Shown: positions 1 to 8,461, counted from the stretch's first letter. The stretch is 14,865 nt of DNA from Bacteroidales bacterium (GCA_024681565.1 JAILAO010000180.1:1-14865), one strand, 5' to 3'. Notes: generated from the letters alone by a model not told the origin. Program-made: numbers and translations.

Positions 1-2
1 GG

Positions 3-1826
3 GAGCAGGCCGTCTCCGGGATGCAGGACCGTTATAAAGTTTCGGCCCGCGTCCAGGCCGGCGAGGAGGAGGGCATGCAGAGCCAGTGGGACGGTCGCGT
101 GTTCCTCTCGTTCATCCTGGTTTTCGTGCTGGTACTTTTCCTCAGCGTACTGGTCTCGGCGGGGATCCTGATGCTGCTGCCCGTGATCTTCAAGCGTTTC
201 AGAACCGTGCATTTCCGCCAGCGGCGCTTCGTCCTTTCGCTGCTTTGCGGCGTGGTGGTTTTCGCCATCCTGATGATGATCAATCCCGGCGGCAGCTATG
301 TAGCGCGGGCCTCCACTTCCCTGGTGCTGACCTATTCCTGGCTGCTCGCGGCCATCCTGCTCTCGCTGCTGCTGCGCCTGGAGCCGGCCCAGATGGGCTT
401 CGGTCTGCGGCATTATCTGCCGATGGCCGGCCTTGCCCTGAGCGTGTTCGGTTTCCGGATGGTTTTCATGCCCAACGCGATGATGAACATCCTCTTCCCG
501 CCGCTGCTGCTGGTCTTCCTGGTCTGGCAGCTGCTGGTCTGCCTGCGCGTCGGACCGAAGCTCGAGCAGAGCGACCGGGTCGTAGGCTGGGTCTCGTTCG
601 GCGTGATCGCCGTCTCCCTGGTCATCTCCCTGATGGGTTATATCTTCCTGGGCCTGCTGGTCATGCTCTGGTGGTTCTTCCAGCTGGCCTGCATCGAGTC
701 GCTGGTGGCCATCTATTGCCAGATGGTCTACTACAAGGAAAACCGGATGTCCGCCCGCGTGGAGGAATACCGCAAGCATATCAATTACGTGACCGGTTCC
801 GAGCGGGACAAGCTCCTGCTGCCTGCCACCTGGTTCTATGACCTGCTCAGGATGACCCTGCTCCCCGTCCTGACCCTGATGTCGCTGCCGTTCTGCCTGA
901 AGATGTCGCTCAACGTATTCGATTTCTCCGATCTCTACGAAGACATCTTCACCACCTCTTTCGTCAACCTGACCAACGCCGAGGGCGCGGAGATCCTCAA
1001 ACTCTCCTGCTACCGCATCGTGGTGGCGCTGGGGCTCTTCTTCGTGTTCCGTTACATCGCCTATGTCCTCCGCAGCATCTACATCGAACTGAGCTACAGG
1101 GCTTTCCTGCGCAAGAGCGGACGCCGGGTCGTACGCAGCAACGAGGTCAACCTCTCCCTGGGCAACAGCATCGTGACCGTGCTGACCTGGTTCATCTACG
1201 TCGTCATCGTGGTGCTGATGCTGCGCATTCCGACCGGTTCGCTATCCCTGGTCGCCGGCGGTCTGTCGGCCGGTATCGGTCTTGCCATGAAGGATGTGCT
1301 CAACAACTTCGTCTACGGTATCCAGCTGATGTCCGGCCGCCTGCGTGTCGGTGACTGGATCGAATGCGACGGGGTCCGCGGCCAGGTGACCGCGATCAGC
1401 TACCAGAGCACGCAGATCGAAACGACGACCGGAGCCCAGATGTCCTTCCTCAATGCTTCGCTGTTCGCCAAGAACTTTACCAACCTCACCCGCGGCAGTT
1501 CCTACGAGTTCGTCAAGATCGTCGTCGGCATCGCCTACGGTACGGATGTGGAGCGGGTGCGTGCTGTCCTCACCGACGCCACGCAGGTCCTGCTCACCAA
1601 GGACGCCTATGGCCGTGACGTCGTGGATCCCAGAAAGGGGATCAGCATCGTTTTCAACGAATTCGGGGACAGCGCCGTAGAGATTGCCGTCAAGCAGTTC
1701 GTCCTGGTGCCGGAGCGCTACGGCTACATCGACCGGGCCAAGGAAGTCATCTACAAGGCCCTCAGCGAGAACGGCATCGAAATCCCGTTCCCGCAGCAGG
1801 ATGTCCATCTGATCAACGAAAAATAA
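3..1826 (+). CDS. MscS-family mechanosensitive ion channel, 5' partial
   Basis: C-terminal part of a multi-pass inner-membrane channel that would release solutes under hypo-osmotic stress. The reading frame is open to the left edge (residues EQAVSG precede the first ATG at 21), so the true start, and probably a periplasmic N-terminal domain, lies outside the window. Numbering from ATG 21, many hydrophobic segments run from about residue 28 to 435. The MscS core follows: a glycine/alanine-rich pore helix (LVAGGLSAGIGLAMKDVLNNF, about 411-431), then the beta domain with RVGDWIECDGVRGQV and a soluble alpha/beta C-terminus ending VHLINEK. The pore pattern matches the family's G/A-packed TM3 followed by a D/N-rich turn. 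It lies 17 bp upstream of the esterase gene on the same strand, so it may be co-transcribed with it. A direct role in glycan use is not evident; it may simply be the neighbour at the PUL edge. Confidence 0.9.
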   Translation, partial: EQAVSGMQDRYKVSARVQAGEEEGMQSQWDGRVFLSFILVFVLVLFLSVLVSAGILMLLPVIFKRFRTVHFRQRRFVLSLLCGVVVFAILMMINPGGSYVARASTSLVLTYSWLLAAILLSLLLRLEPAQMGFGLRHYLPMAGLALSVFGFRMVFMPNAMMNILFPPLLLVFLVWQLLVCLRVGPKLEQSDRVVGWVSFGVIAVSLVISLMGYIFLGLLVMLWWFFQLACIESLVAIYCQMVYYKENRMSARVEEYRKHINYVTGSERDKLLLPATWFYDLLRMTLLPVLTLMSLPFCLKMSLNVFDFSDLYEDIFTTSFVNLTNAEGAEILKLSCYRIVVALGLFFVFRYIAYVLRSIYIELSYRAFLRKSGRRVVRSNEVNLSLGNSIVTVLTWFIYVVIVVLMLRIPTGSLSLVAGGLSAGIGLAMKDVLNNFVYGIQLMSGRLRVGDWIECDGVRGQVTAISYQSTQIETTTGAQMSFLNASLFAKNFTNLTRGSSYEFVKIVVGIAYGTDVERVRAVLTDATQVLLTKDAYGRDVVDPRKGISIVFNEFGDSAVEIAVKQFVLVPERYGYIDRAKEVIYKALSENGIEIPFPQQDVHLINEK

Positions 1827-1843
1827 ATCTACCGCCTATAGTT

Positions 1844-2893
1844 ATGAAACGTATCCTTGTTCTTTTGTCTATCGTCCTGACCGGTGCCCCGGCTGTCGCG
1901 CAGCCGCTCCTGCACAGTCAGTGGGAGGGGGCCCGCGTGGCCTTCCTCGGCGATTCGATCACCGATGCCCGCCAGATCGCGAGCACCAACAACATCTATT
2001 GGAACAACCTCGTGGACATCCTCGGCGTCGAACCCTATGTCTATGGCATCAGCGGCCACCGGATGAACCAGATCGTCGGCCAGGGAGAGCGCCTGGAGCG
2101 TGAGCACGGGCAGGAAGTGGACGCCATCCTCGTCTTCATCGGCACCAACGACTTCAACGGCAACATCCCGCTGGGGGAGTGGTATACCTATTCGATGGAA
2201 AAGACCATCGATGACGGTCCGGCCGAGGTGGAACGCAAGCACCGCGAGCTGGTATATGACGACGCGACCTTCCGGGGCCGCGCCAACACGACGCTCCGCT
2301 GGCTCAAGACGCACTATCCGGACAAGCAGATCATCTTCCTGACCCCGATCCACCGCGCCTATGCCAAGTTCAACGACAAAAACATCCAGCCGCCCGAGTC
2401 CTATGCCAACGACAACGGTTATTTCATCGATGACTATGTCCAGGCGGTCAAGGAGATCTCGAACGTCTGGGCCGTGCCCGTGATCGACCTGAACAGCATC
2501 TGCGGCCTGTACCCGCTGCTCGATGAGCACGCCGCTTACTTCCGCAATCCGGATACGGACCGGCTGCATCCCAATACGCCGGGCCAGCTCCGCATGGCCT
2601 GGTCCATCGCCTACCAGCTGCTGGGCTATCCGGCGGCGTTCCCCAAATACATCGCCGTGGAAATGGATTATTCCGAGACGGCTCCGGCCCTGCCGGAGAA
2701 TGTGCTGGAGACCCTCCGCGACGGTGACATCCTGCGTGTCCCCGCCCGGGACGAGGCGGCGGTCCGCCGCGTGCAGGAGTTGGTTCCGGTGCTTGAACGC
2801 CGCGGTTTCACGGTGCTCGACGGCGCCGCGAAGCTCTGGTCCGTACGCGGCATCCCCGCTCCCGAAGGAAACAATAAAACCAATGTCTATTGA
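1844..2893 (+). CDS. Secreted SGNH/GDSL-family esterase
   Basis: 349-aa hydrolase that probably removes acetyl or other acyl esters from a plant polysaccharide; the exact substrate is unknown. A signal peptide (residues 1-19, cleaved after AVA) directs it to the periplasm or beyond. The family blocks are visible: FLGDSITD with nucleophile Ser38, the block II glycine near GISGHR (68-73), GTND with Asn102 (block III), and DRLHPN with Asp239 and His242 (block V). This gives a complete Ser-Asp-His set. Residues from about 268 to the end (KYIAVEMDY onward) extend past the catalytic fold and I do not recognise them. The ATG at 1844 is chosen because it gives the signal peptide; there is no clear Shine-Dalgarno, which is normal for Bacteroidota. 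The stop at 2891-2893 abuts the next gene. The pairing with GH28 suggests a pectin deacetylation role (for example rhamnogalacturonan), but that is inference. Confidence 0.88.
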   Translation: MKRILVLLSIVLTGAPAVAQPLLHSQWEGARVAFLGDSITDARQIASTNNIYWNNLVDILGVEPYVYGISGHRMNQIVGQGERLEREHGQEVDAILVFIGTNDFNGNIPLGEWYTYSMEKTIDDGPAEVERKHRELVYDDATFRGRANTTLRWLKTHYPDKQIIFLTPIHRAYAKFNDKNIQPPESYANDNGYFIDDYVQAVKEISNVWAVPVIDLNSICGLYPLLDEHAAYFRNPDTDRLHPNTPGQLRMAWSIAYQLLGYPAAFPKYIAVEMDYSETAPALPENVLETLRDGDILRVPARDEAAVRRVQELVPVLERRGFTVLDGAAKLWSVRGIPAPEGNNKTNVY

Positions 2894-2894
2894 T

Positions 2895-4310
2895 ATGAAA
2901 AAAGTATTGACCGTGATCCTCCTGCTTGCCGCCTCGCTGGGCCTGCAGGCCAAAGTGTACAACGTCCGTGACTTCGGCGCCGCCGGAGACGGCGTCCAGA
3001 TTGATTCTCCGGCCATCAATGCCGCCATCGAGGCGGCTGCCGCCAAGGGCGGCGGCGTGATCTACTTCCCGGCCGGAACCTACAGCTGCTATTCCATCCG
3101 CCTCAAGGACAACATCACCCTGCGCCTGGCCGAGGGTTCCGTCATCAAGGCCGCCAAACCCACCGCCGGGCAGGGCTACGACATCGCGGAGCCCAATGAG
3201 TGGGATATGTACCAGGACTTTGGCCACAGCCACTGGCAGAATTCGCTGATCTGGGGCATCGGCTTGAAAAACCTCAAGTTCGAAGGCAAGGGCCTGATCG
3301 ACGGTACGGATGCCCTCTCCCGCGGCCTGGGCCGCCAGGGCCCCATCGCCGAAGCCAACAAGGCCATCGCCCTGAAGAATTGCAAGAACGTGACCATCAA
3401 GGGGATCAGCCTGCTCAACAGCGGCCATTTCTCCCTGCTGCTCACGGGTGTGGACAACCTGGTCATCGACCACGTGCTCTGTGACACCAACCGCGATGCG
3501 TTCGACATCGACTGCTGCGCCAATGTCAAGATCACCAACTGCACGGTGAACTCGCTCAACGACGACGGCATCGTGCTCAAATGCTCCTACGGCCTGGGCC
3601 GCCCCAAGGCCACGGAGAATGTCCTGGTCAAGGACTGCACGGTCTCCGGCTATGATCCCGGCACCGTCTATTACGGAACCTACGGCACGACCATCACGGC
3701 CGCTCCGGACCGGGACGGCCCTACCGGCCGCGTCAAGCTCGGCACCGAGAGCAACGGCGGTTTCCGCAATATCCGTATTCAGAACATCACCTTCAAGCAC
3801 TGCCGCGGTCTCGCCCTGGAGACGGTGGACGGTGCTCCGATGGAGAATATCAAAGTGAAACACATCCGGATGGACGACATCTGGAATTCACCGATCTACA
3901 TCCGCATCGGTGACCGCATGCGCGGCCCCAAGGAGCTCCCGGCTTCCATCGCCCGCAATATCGAGATCTCCGACGTCGTGGTGACCAACTGCGACCCGCG
4001 CTACGCCCTCCTGATCGTCGGCCTGCCCGGCAATCCGGTCCGCAACGTGACGCTCAGGGACATCCACATCCAGTACAGGGGTGGGGTTACCAAAGAAGAC
4101 GTCCGCCTGCAGCGCGGTGCCAACGCGTTCTTCTTCGGCCGTAACAGCGGCTATCCCGAGCCTTCCGCCCATGGTATCCAGCCCGCCTGGGGCCTGTCGA
4201 TGCAGCACGCCCGGGACATCAAGTTCAAGAACGTGACGATGGAGCTGATGCAGCCCGACGAACGCGAGAAAATCTTCCTCGACGACGTTGAGAATTTCAC
4301 CTGGGATTAA
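2895..4310 (+). CDS. Secreted GH28-family (polygalacturonase-like) beta-helix glycosidase
   Basis: 471-aa right-handed beta-helix enzyme, probably hydrolysing a galacturonan or rhamnogalacturonan backbone. The start at 2895 (MKK) gives a clean signal peptide (1-19, cut after LQA). An alternative ATG at 2883 (MSID) would overlap the esterase by 11 bp. Residues about 22-65 (VYNVRDFGAAGDG...AINAAI...GGGVIYFPAGTY) are the N-terminal pectate-lyase-3/GH28 cap, followed by repeated short beta-helix rungs (NVTIKGI, NVKITNC, NIRIQNI). Candidate catalytic acids sit in NRDAFDID (Asp201) and NDDG (Asp223, Asp224), the usual GH28 places. The classical GHG and RIK motifs are not seen: the equivalent segments read RVKLGTESNGG (Gly283 onward) and GLALET. 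It may therefore be a divergent subfamily with a substrate other than plain homogalacturonan. It is coupled to the esterase and converges on the HTCS gene with 21 bp between. Confidence 0.88.
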   Translation: MKKVLTVILLLAASLGLQAKVYNVRDFGAAGDGVQIDSPAINAAIEAAAAKGGGVIYFPAGTYSCYSIRLKDNITLRLAEGSVIKAAKPTAGQGYDIAEPNEWDMYQDFGHSHWQNSLIWGIGLKNLKFEGKGLIDGTDALSRGLGRQGPIAEANKAIALKNCKNVTIKGISLLNSGHFSLLLTGVDNLVIDHVLCDTNRDAFDIDCCANVKITNCTVNSLNDDGIVLKCSYGLGRPKATENVLVKDCTVSGYDPGTVYYGTYGTTITAAPDRDGPTGRVKLGTESNGGFRNIRIQNITFKHCRGLALETVDGAPMENIKVKHIRMDDIWNSPIYIRIGDRMRGPKELPASIARNIEISDVVVTNCDPRYALLIVGLPGNPVRNVTLRDIHIQYRGGVTKEDVRLQRGANAFFFGRNSGYPEPSAHGIQPAWGLSMQHARDIKFKNVTMELMQPDEREKIFLDDVENFTWD

Positions 4311-4331
4311 GACCGGCGTTCACGCCCGCCC

Positions 4332-7300
4332 TCAGTCCTTGAGGTTCTTGACAAAGGCCGAGGGCGAGATGTTGAACTGCTTCTGGAAACTGGTAGCGAA
4401 ATACGAAGGGGAGGAGAAGCCCCCCATGTAGGCCACCTCGTTGATCCTGTATTTCTGCGAAGACAGCATCTCTGCCGCCTGCTTCAGGCGGCAGAGCCGT
4501 ATATACTCGTTGATGTTGAGGCCGGTGTTGGCCTTCACCTTGCGGTAGAGCGTGGATTTGCTGGTGCCGATCATGCCCGTCAGGGTCTCGATGCTGAGGT
4601 CCTGCTCGGCCATGTGCTTCATCACGATGCCGTGGAGCTTGTCCATGAACTCTTCGTCCATCTTGCTGCTGTTGACGCTGTTGAAGTGCGTGAGCGGGGA
4701 GTTCGTGAACTGCTTGTAGGAGATCTCCCGGTTCTTGAACAGGTTGGCGATATTGGCGCGCAGCAGTTCGATCGGGAAAGGTTTCTCGATATAACCGTCG
4801 GCCCCGACTTCCAGGGTCTGCAGACGGGTCTCCATGCCTACGGCTGCCGTCAGGAGCAGGACGGGCACGTGGCTGAACTCCATGTTGGTCTTGATGTGGT
4901 TGCAGAGCTGGCACCCGTCCATGACGGGCATCATGATATCGCTGACCACCAGGTCGATACGTTCCTGCTGCAGCTTCTCTATGGCATCCTGGCCGTTGAC
5001 GGCCGTCACGATGTTGTAGTCGTCCGAGAGCTCGCGGGCAAGATAGCCGCGCATCTCTGCGGAGTCCTCGACGATCAGCAGCGTATGCCGGTTGCTGTCA
5101 TGGTCGGCCGAAGAATCCGCCTCCGGCTCGACGACCGGTTTGTCCTCGATCACGATCGGGCTTTGCTGCTCGACGGGCAGTTCGAGTACGAATGAATTGC
5201 AGTCGCGGCGGTTCGTGTCGAGGAAAAGCTGGCCTCCGTGCAGCTCGGCCAGCGAGCGGGCGAACGGCAGCCCGAGTCCCGTGCCTTTGTTCTTGCGGGA
5301 ATCATTGACCTGGTAGAACATCTCGAAGATTTTCTCCGCCTCGCGGGCGGGAATCATTCCGCCGTTGCTGTTGACGCGCAGGACGGCCATGGTTCCGTCC
5401 TTGGAGTGCCCCAAGGACACTTCGATGCGGTCCTGGGTATATTTGACAGCGTTGGAGAGCAGGTTGCCGATTATCTTTTCGACGGAGTCGCGCACGCACA
5501 TGACCTCGAACGGACCTTCGGGGACATCTACGGAGAGCTGGATCTTCTGCTCGGAGGCCATCTGCTCGAAGTGGGTGCAGGACGTGCGGACTATCGCGGC
5601 GAGGTCTTCTTTGAGGAAGACGGGTCTGATCTCGTTCTTTTCCATTTTGCGCAGGTCGAGCAACTGGTTGGTCAGGGACAGGAGCCGGTCCGTATTGGCC
5701 TGGATGGTCTTGAGGTCCTTCTCCGATTTGGGTGTGTATTCCTTCTCGGCGATGAGTTTGTCCAGCGGCATCTTGATGAGGGTGAGCGGGGTCCGGATCT
5801 CGTGCGTGATGTTGGTGAAGAAATTGATCTTGGCGTCATAGATCTCTTTCTGCTTCTGGTTTTCGACCTTGGAGAGGTGGCGGGCTTTGTCGCGGCGGCG
5901 CTTCATCTCCAGTTCGCGCAGGAAAATGCCCAGGAGAACCAGCAGCAGGAACAGATAGATGATTCTGGCTGTCAGCGACCAGAGCGGATGGGCCAGAATG
6001 TCGAATTCGAGGCTTTCCCGGGAGATGGGCGTGTCCGAGCCGACGATGCCGATCTCGAAGCGGTAGCGTCCCGGACGCAGTCCCGTGAAGTTGACCTCGT
6101 TCTGTTTTATCATGCCGGCGAGGATTTCCCGTTTGCCGCGGAGCAGGCTGTACGAATACGAGACCTGCTGATAGATGGAGTATTCAGGCGCCGCGAAACT
6201 GATGGAGAGCAGATACGCGTCTTTCGCCCGGACGCGGAAGCGTTCCGTGGTCAGCGTCGAACGGCCCTCTTCCCGGATGGTCTGGGTCTGCTTCTCGTTG
6301 TGGGCTTCGATATTCGTGATATAGAGCGGATAGTCGCTCACCGCCCGTTTCATCTTGGCAGGGGAGAACCCCACCATGCCGTTGGTATTCCCCATATAGA
6401 TCTGACCGTTGCGCGTGGTCAGGACGGCGCCGTAGGAGAACTGGCTCCCGATAATCTGCTGACGCTCGAAGAGGATGTCCACGATCCGGGCCGTCTCGGC
6501 ATCGACGCGCGTGATGCCGCGCGTGGACGAGACCCACAGGATGCCGTCCTCGTCCTCGGCGACCGCACAGGTCACGTTGGAAGTCAGCCCGTCTTCGACG
6601 GTCAGGGCCGTCAGTTGCAGGTCGGAGAGATTGGGGTAGGATCCGGTATAACTGAGTCCGCCGCCTTCGGTGGTGATCCAGATTTTATGGTGGCTGTCTT
6701 CAAAGAAAGAAGTGATCCGGTCTGCTTTCAGGCCCCGGCCTTCGGCCGCGGTAAAGTGGGGCGTGTACTGCCCGTCCGGTGTCCGGACATAGAAACCGTT
6801 GCCGTAGGTGCCGATCCAAAGGTTGCCCCGACTGTCCTCGAAGAGGCTGTGGACATAATCCGTGCCGGCATCCGGATCGAAGCGGAAGCTGTCCGAGGCC
6901 GGGTCATAGACGTAGATACCGTTCATCGATCCGTTGAGGATCCGTCCGTCCGAGCTGCGTATCCCGCATCCGGAGGACGGGACATCATAATGTTTCAGGA
7001 TCTTGGTCCGGGTATAGTCGTAGGTCCAGACACCGCTGCCGAAGGTGTGGATCCAGAACTTGTCTCCGTCCAGGGACAACCCCTGCATGTTGAGTCCAGG
7101 CGTGAGCTGGTAGTTGCCTCCTGCCCGGGTGACGGGGTCGATCTTGTTGAGCCAGCCGTCCTCGGTACAGAACCAGATGTTCCCTTCCTGGTCCGTTGTG
7201 ATCGAGCGGACAATCTGGCCCCGCATCGTACTCTCCGAGGGATTTTCATAGTAGATGGTGAAGGCGCCGTTCTTGTTCTGCCAGACATTGAGTCCGGAGT

Positions 7301-8219
7301 AATAGGTGCCGATCCAGACGTTGCCGGATTTGTCTTTTGACAGGCTGGTGATGAAATTGGCGGACAGTGAATGGGCGTCGCGGTCGTGGTGGAAGACTTC
7401 GGAGACCTCCCCGTTCCGTCCGGGCTGTTTGACGAACAGACCGTCATTGGTGCCGATCCAGAATTCTCCCAGCGTCCGTTCCAGGATGTGCCGGATTTCC
7501 CGCCGGCCGGCATCGAAGACGTCTTCCGCCGCCAGGGTCACCGCATCGATCAGCAGGACTTTGTTGTCCGTGGTGGAAACGAGCAGGCGTCCGTTCTCGG
7601 CCGCGATCAGGTTGTTCAGGCGCCAGGGGACGTCAGCCGCCTCGAAACGGTCGTGGCGCTTGTCGTAGTAGTGCAGGCTGCCGTCTCCGAGGATAACCCA
7701 GATGGCCTCGTAGGAATCGACCGCGATCTGGCTTGGGGAGCTGTTGGCGAAACTGTACTCCTGGAACTCGCCGCGCTCTTTGATATAGCGGTGCAGTTTG
7801 TTTCCTGCGAACCAGACATTTCCTTTGTGGTCTGCCTTGAGGTGGAAGCAGATGGCATCGCCAAGCCGCCCGAAGGATTCCACCTGGCCGTTGAAAGGGT
7901 TGTAATAACCGACACCGGAGGATGTCGTGAACCAGAGGAGTCCGTCCTCATCTTCGTCGATGTCCATGCTGGCCAGGTTCACGATGTTCCCTTCGACCGT
8001 CCGGCTCAGGCTGCGGAAGTCGTAGCCGTCGAAGCGGCTCAGGCCGTCGCGCGTGCCGACCCAGACGAAACCGAAGCGGTCCTGGAAGGTGCAGTGGATG
8101 GTGTTGGACGGAAGTCCTTCATAGGTTGTATAATGTTCAAAATAATAGTAAGGCGCCGCCTGCAGGGTGGTGGAAGCCAACCCGCACAGGAATAAAAAGA
8201 TACAGAAAAAACGTCTCAT
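4332..8219 (-). CDS. Hybrid two-component system (HTCS) sensor-regulator of the PUL
   Basis: 1295-aa single-chain sensor, kinase and transcription activator of the inner membrane, complete. In order: signal peptide (1-about 20); periplasmic double beta-propeller with at least ten visible Reg_prop repeats such as FVWVGTRDGLSRFDG and NVWIGTYYSGL (about 30-650); Y_Y_Y domain (about 660-735); one membrane helix (about 742-768); HisKA with phospho-acceptor His806 in THEIRTP; HATPase with N box near residue 920 and GTGLGLPF near 980; receiver with Asp1094 in SDIMMPVMDG; AraC-type helix-turn-helix (about 1190-1295). All key residues are present. The start at 8219 (MRRFF) is chosen because it begins the signal peptide; the frame stays open up to 8483, but that stretch is the intergenic region. 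By family knowledge it binds an oligosaccharide in the periplasm and activates PUL genes. It diverges from susC and is probably the activator acting on the paired boxes described below. Confidence 0.96.
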   Translation of the reverse strand: MRRFFCIFLFLCGLASTTLQAAPYYYFEHYTTYEGLPSNTIHCTFQDRFGFVWVGTRDGLSRFDGYDFRSLSRTVEGNIVNLASMDIDEDEDGLLWFTTSSGVGYYNPFNGQVESFGRLGDAICFHLKADHKGNVWFAGNKLHRYIKERGEFQEYSFANSSPSQIAVDSYEAIWVILGDGSLHYYDKRHDRFEAADVPWRLNNLIAAENGRLLVSTTDNKVLLIDAVTLAAEDVFDAGRREIRHILERTLGEFWIGTNDGLFVKQPGRNGEVSEVFHHDRDAHSLSANFITSLSKDKSGNVWIGTYYSGLNVWQNKNGAFTIYYENPSESTMRGQIVRSITTDQEGNIWFCTEDGWLNKIDPVTRAGGNYQLTPGLNMQGLSLDGDKFWIHTFGSGVWTYDYTRTKILKHYDVPSSGCGIRSSDGRILNGSMNGIYVYDPASDSFRFDPDAGTDYVHSLFEDSRGNLWIGTYGNGFYVRTPDGQYTPHFTAAEGRGLKADRITSFFEDSHHKIWITTEGGGLSYTGSYPNLSDLQLTALTVEDGLTSNVTCAVAEDEDGILWVSSTRGITRVDAETARIVDILFERQQIIGSQFSYGAVLTTRNGQIYMGNTNGMVGFSPAKMKRAVSDYPLYITNIEAHNEKQTQTIREEGRSTLTTERFRVRAKDAYLLSISFAAPEYSIYQQVSYSYSLLRGKREILAGMIKQNEVNFTGLRPGRYRFEIGIVGSDTPISRESLEFDILAHPLWSLTARIIYLFLLLVLLGIFLRELEMKRRRDKARHLSKVENQKQKEIYDAKINFFTNITHEIRTPLTLIKMPLDKLIAEKEYTPKSEKDLKTIQANTDRLLSLTNQLLDLRKMEKNEIRPVFLKEDLAAIVRTSCTHFEQMASEQKIQLSVDVPEGPFEVMCVRDSVEKIIGNLLSNAVKYTQDRIEVSLGHSKDGTMAVLRVNSNGGMIPAREAEKIFEMFYQVNDSRKNKGTGLGLPFARSLAELHGGQLFLDTNRRDCNSFVLELPVEQQSPIVIEDKPVVEPEADSSADHDSNRHTLLIVEDSAEMRGYLARELSDDYNIVTAVNGQDAIEKLQQERIDLVVSDIMMPVMDGCQLCNHIKTNMEFSHVPVLLLTAAVGMETRLQTLEVGADGYIEKPFPIELLRANIANLFKNREISYKQFTNSPLTHFNSVNSSKMDEEFMDKLHGIVMKHMAEQDLSIETLTGMIGTSKSTLYRKVKANTGLNINEYIRLCRLKQAAEMLSSQKYRINEVAYMGGFSSPSYFATSFQKQFNISPSAFVKNLKD

Positions 8220-8278
8220 CAGTGCTTTTGTTTCAAGTTGCAAGTTAGCAATTTGTTCTTTAACTATTGTGTCAATCC

Positions 8279-8299
8279 CTTTAGAAATGATTTCATTTT
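8279..8299 (+). promoter_or_regulatory. Distal box A, candidate HTCS operator
   Basis: Reads CTTTAGAAATGATTTCATTT followed by one more T. The core GAAATGATTTC (8284-8294) is a perfect inverted repeat. 17 of its first 19 bases match the box at 13474-13492, and it is a near direct repeat of the proximal box 78 bp downstream. Assignment to the HTCS is inference from position and recurrence. Confidence 0.5.
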
Positions 8300-8356
8300 C
8301 ACGGCTTGCAGGCCGGTCTCGCACCATTTGGTTTAAGATTGATTGTAATTGGTCAT

Positions 8357-8378
8357 CTTTTGAAATCCGTTTTATTTT
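8357..8378 (+). promoter_or_regulatory. Proximal box A, candidate HTCS operator
   Basis: Begins CTTTTGAAATCCG and continues TTTTATTTT. It differs from distal box A by A/T at the fifth base and a one-base insertion in the middle. Its TTTG (8359-8362) could double as a -33 element, but the 24-nt gap to the -7 element is longer than the roughly 20 nt expected. An activator bound here would touch RNA polymerase. Confidence 0.5.
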
Positions 8379-8386
8379 AGATAAGA

Positions 8387-8394
8387 TACTTTTG
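8387..8394 (+). promoter_or_regulatory. susC promoter, Bacteroidota-type -7 element
   Basis: TACTTTTG matches the Bacteroidota -7 consensus TAnnTTTG exactly. It lies 68 bp upstream of the susC ATG, predicting a transcription start near 8398-8402 and a leader of about 60 nt. The identical octamer sits at the same place in the second module (13581-13588). Confidence 0.7.
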
Positions 8395-8461
8395 TCTTGC
8401 CGCCGGGATGGCGTCAAACCCACTGAACAAACATTCAACTCACTAACCAAATATTTTACGT

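Larger units (their letters stand above)
8220..8461. promoter_or_regulatory. Divergent HTCS/susC regulatory region
   Basis: 242-bp AT-rich gap between two divergent starts. Reading toward susC it holds a distal box (8279-8299), an AAGATTGATTG element (8335-8345), a proximal box (8357-8378), a TACTTTTG -7 element (8387-8394) and a leader of about 60 nt rich in A and C. Most of these recur upstream of the GH43 gene. No convincing TAnnTTTG element was found in the HTCS direction. The distal box lies only 60 bp from the HTCS start, so autoregulation is possible. Confidence 0.75.

Noticed and set aside
2523..2894. Upstream in-frame extension of the GH28 reading frame
   Set aside because: It overlaps the esterase in another frame and precedes a clear signal peptide.
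1829..3863. Long minus-strand frames opposite the esterase and GH28 genes
   Set aside because: No motifs are seen, while both sense-strand proteins carry signal peptides and catalytic blocks.
4311..4331. GGCG-TTCA-CGCC hairpin between GH28 and the HTCS gene as a bidirectional terminator
   Set aside because: The stem is only 4 bp, with no T-run on either strand.
5238..7340. 700-codon open frame on the + strand opposite the HTCS gene
   Set aside because: Its translation has no recognisable domains, while the opposite strand encodes a complete multi-domain HTCS. Such antisense frames arise from GC-rich codon use.
8249..8280. TTGACA (read on the minus strand) as a -35 element for the HTCS gene
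   Set aside because: Bacteroidota primary sigma factors use TTTG/TAnnTTTG rather than TTGACA, and no matching -7 element follows at the right distance.
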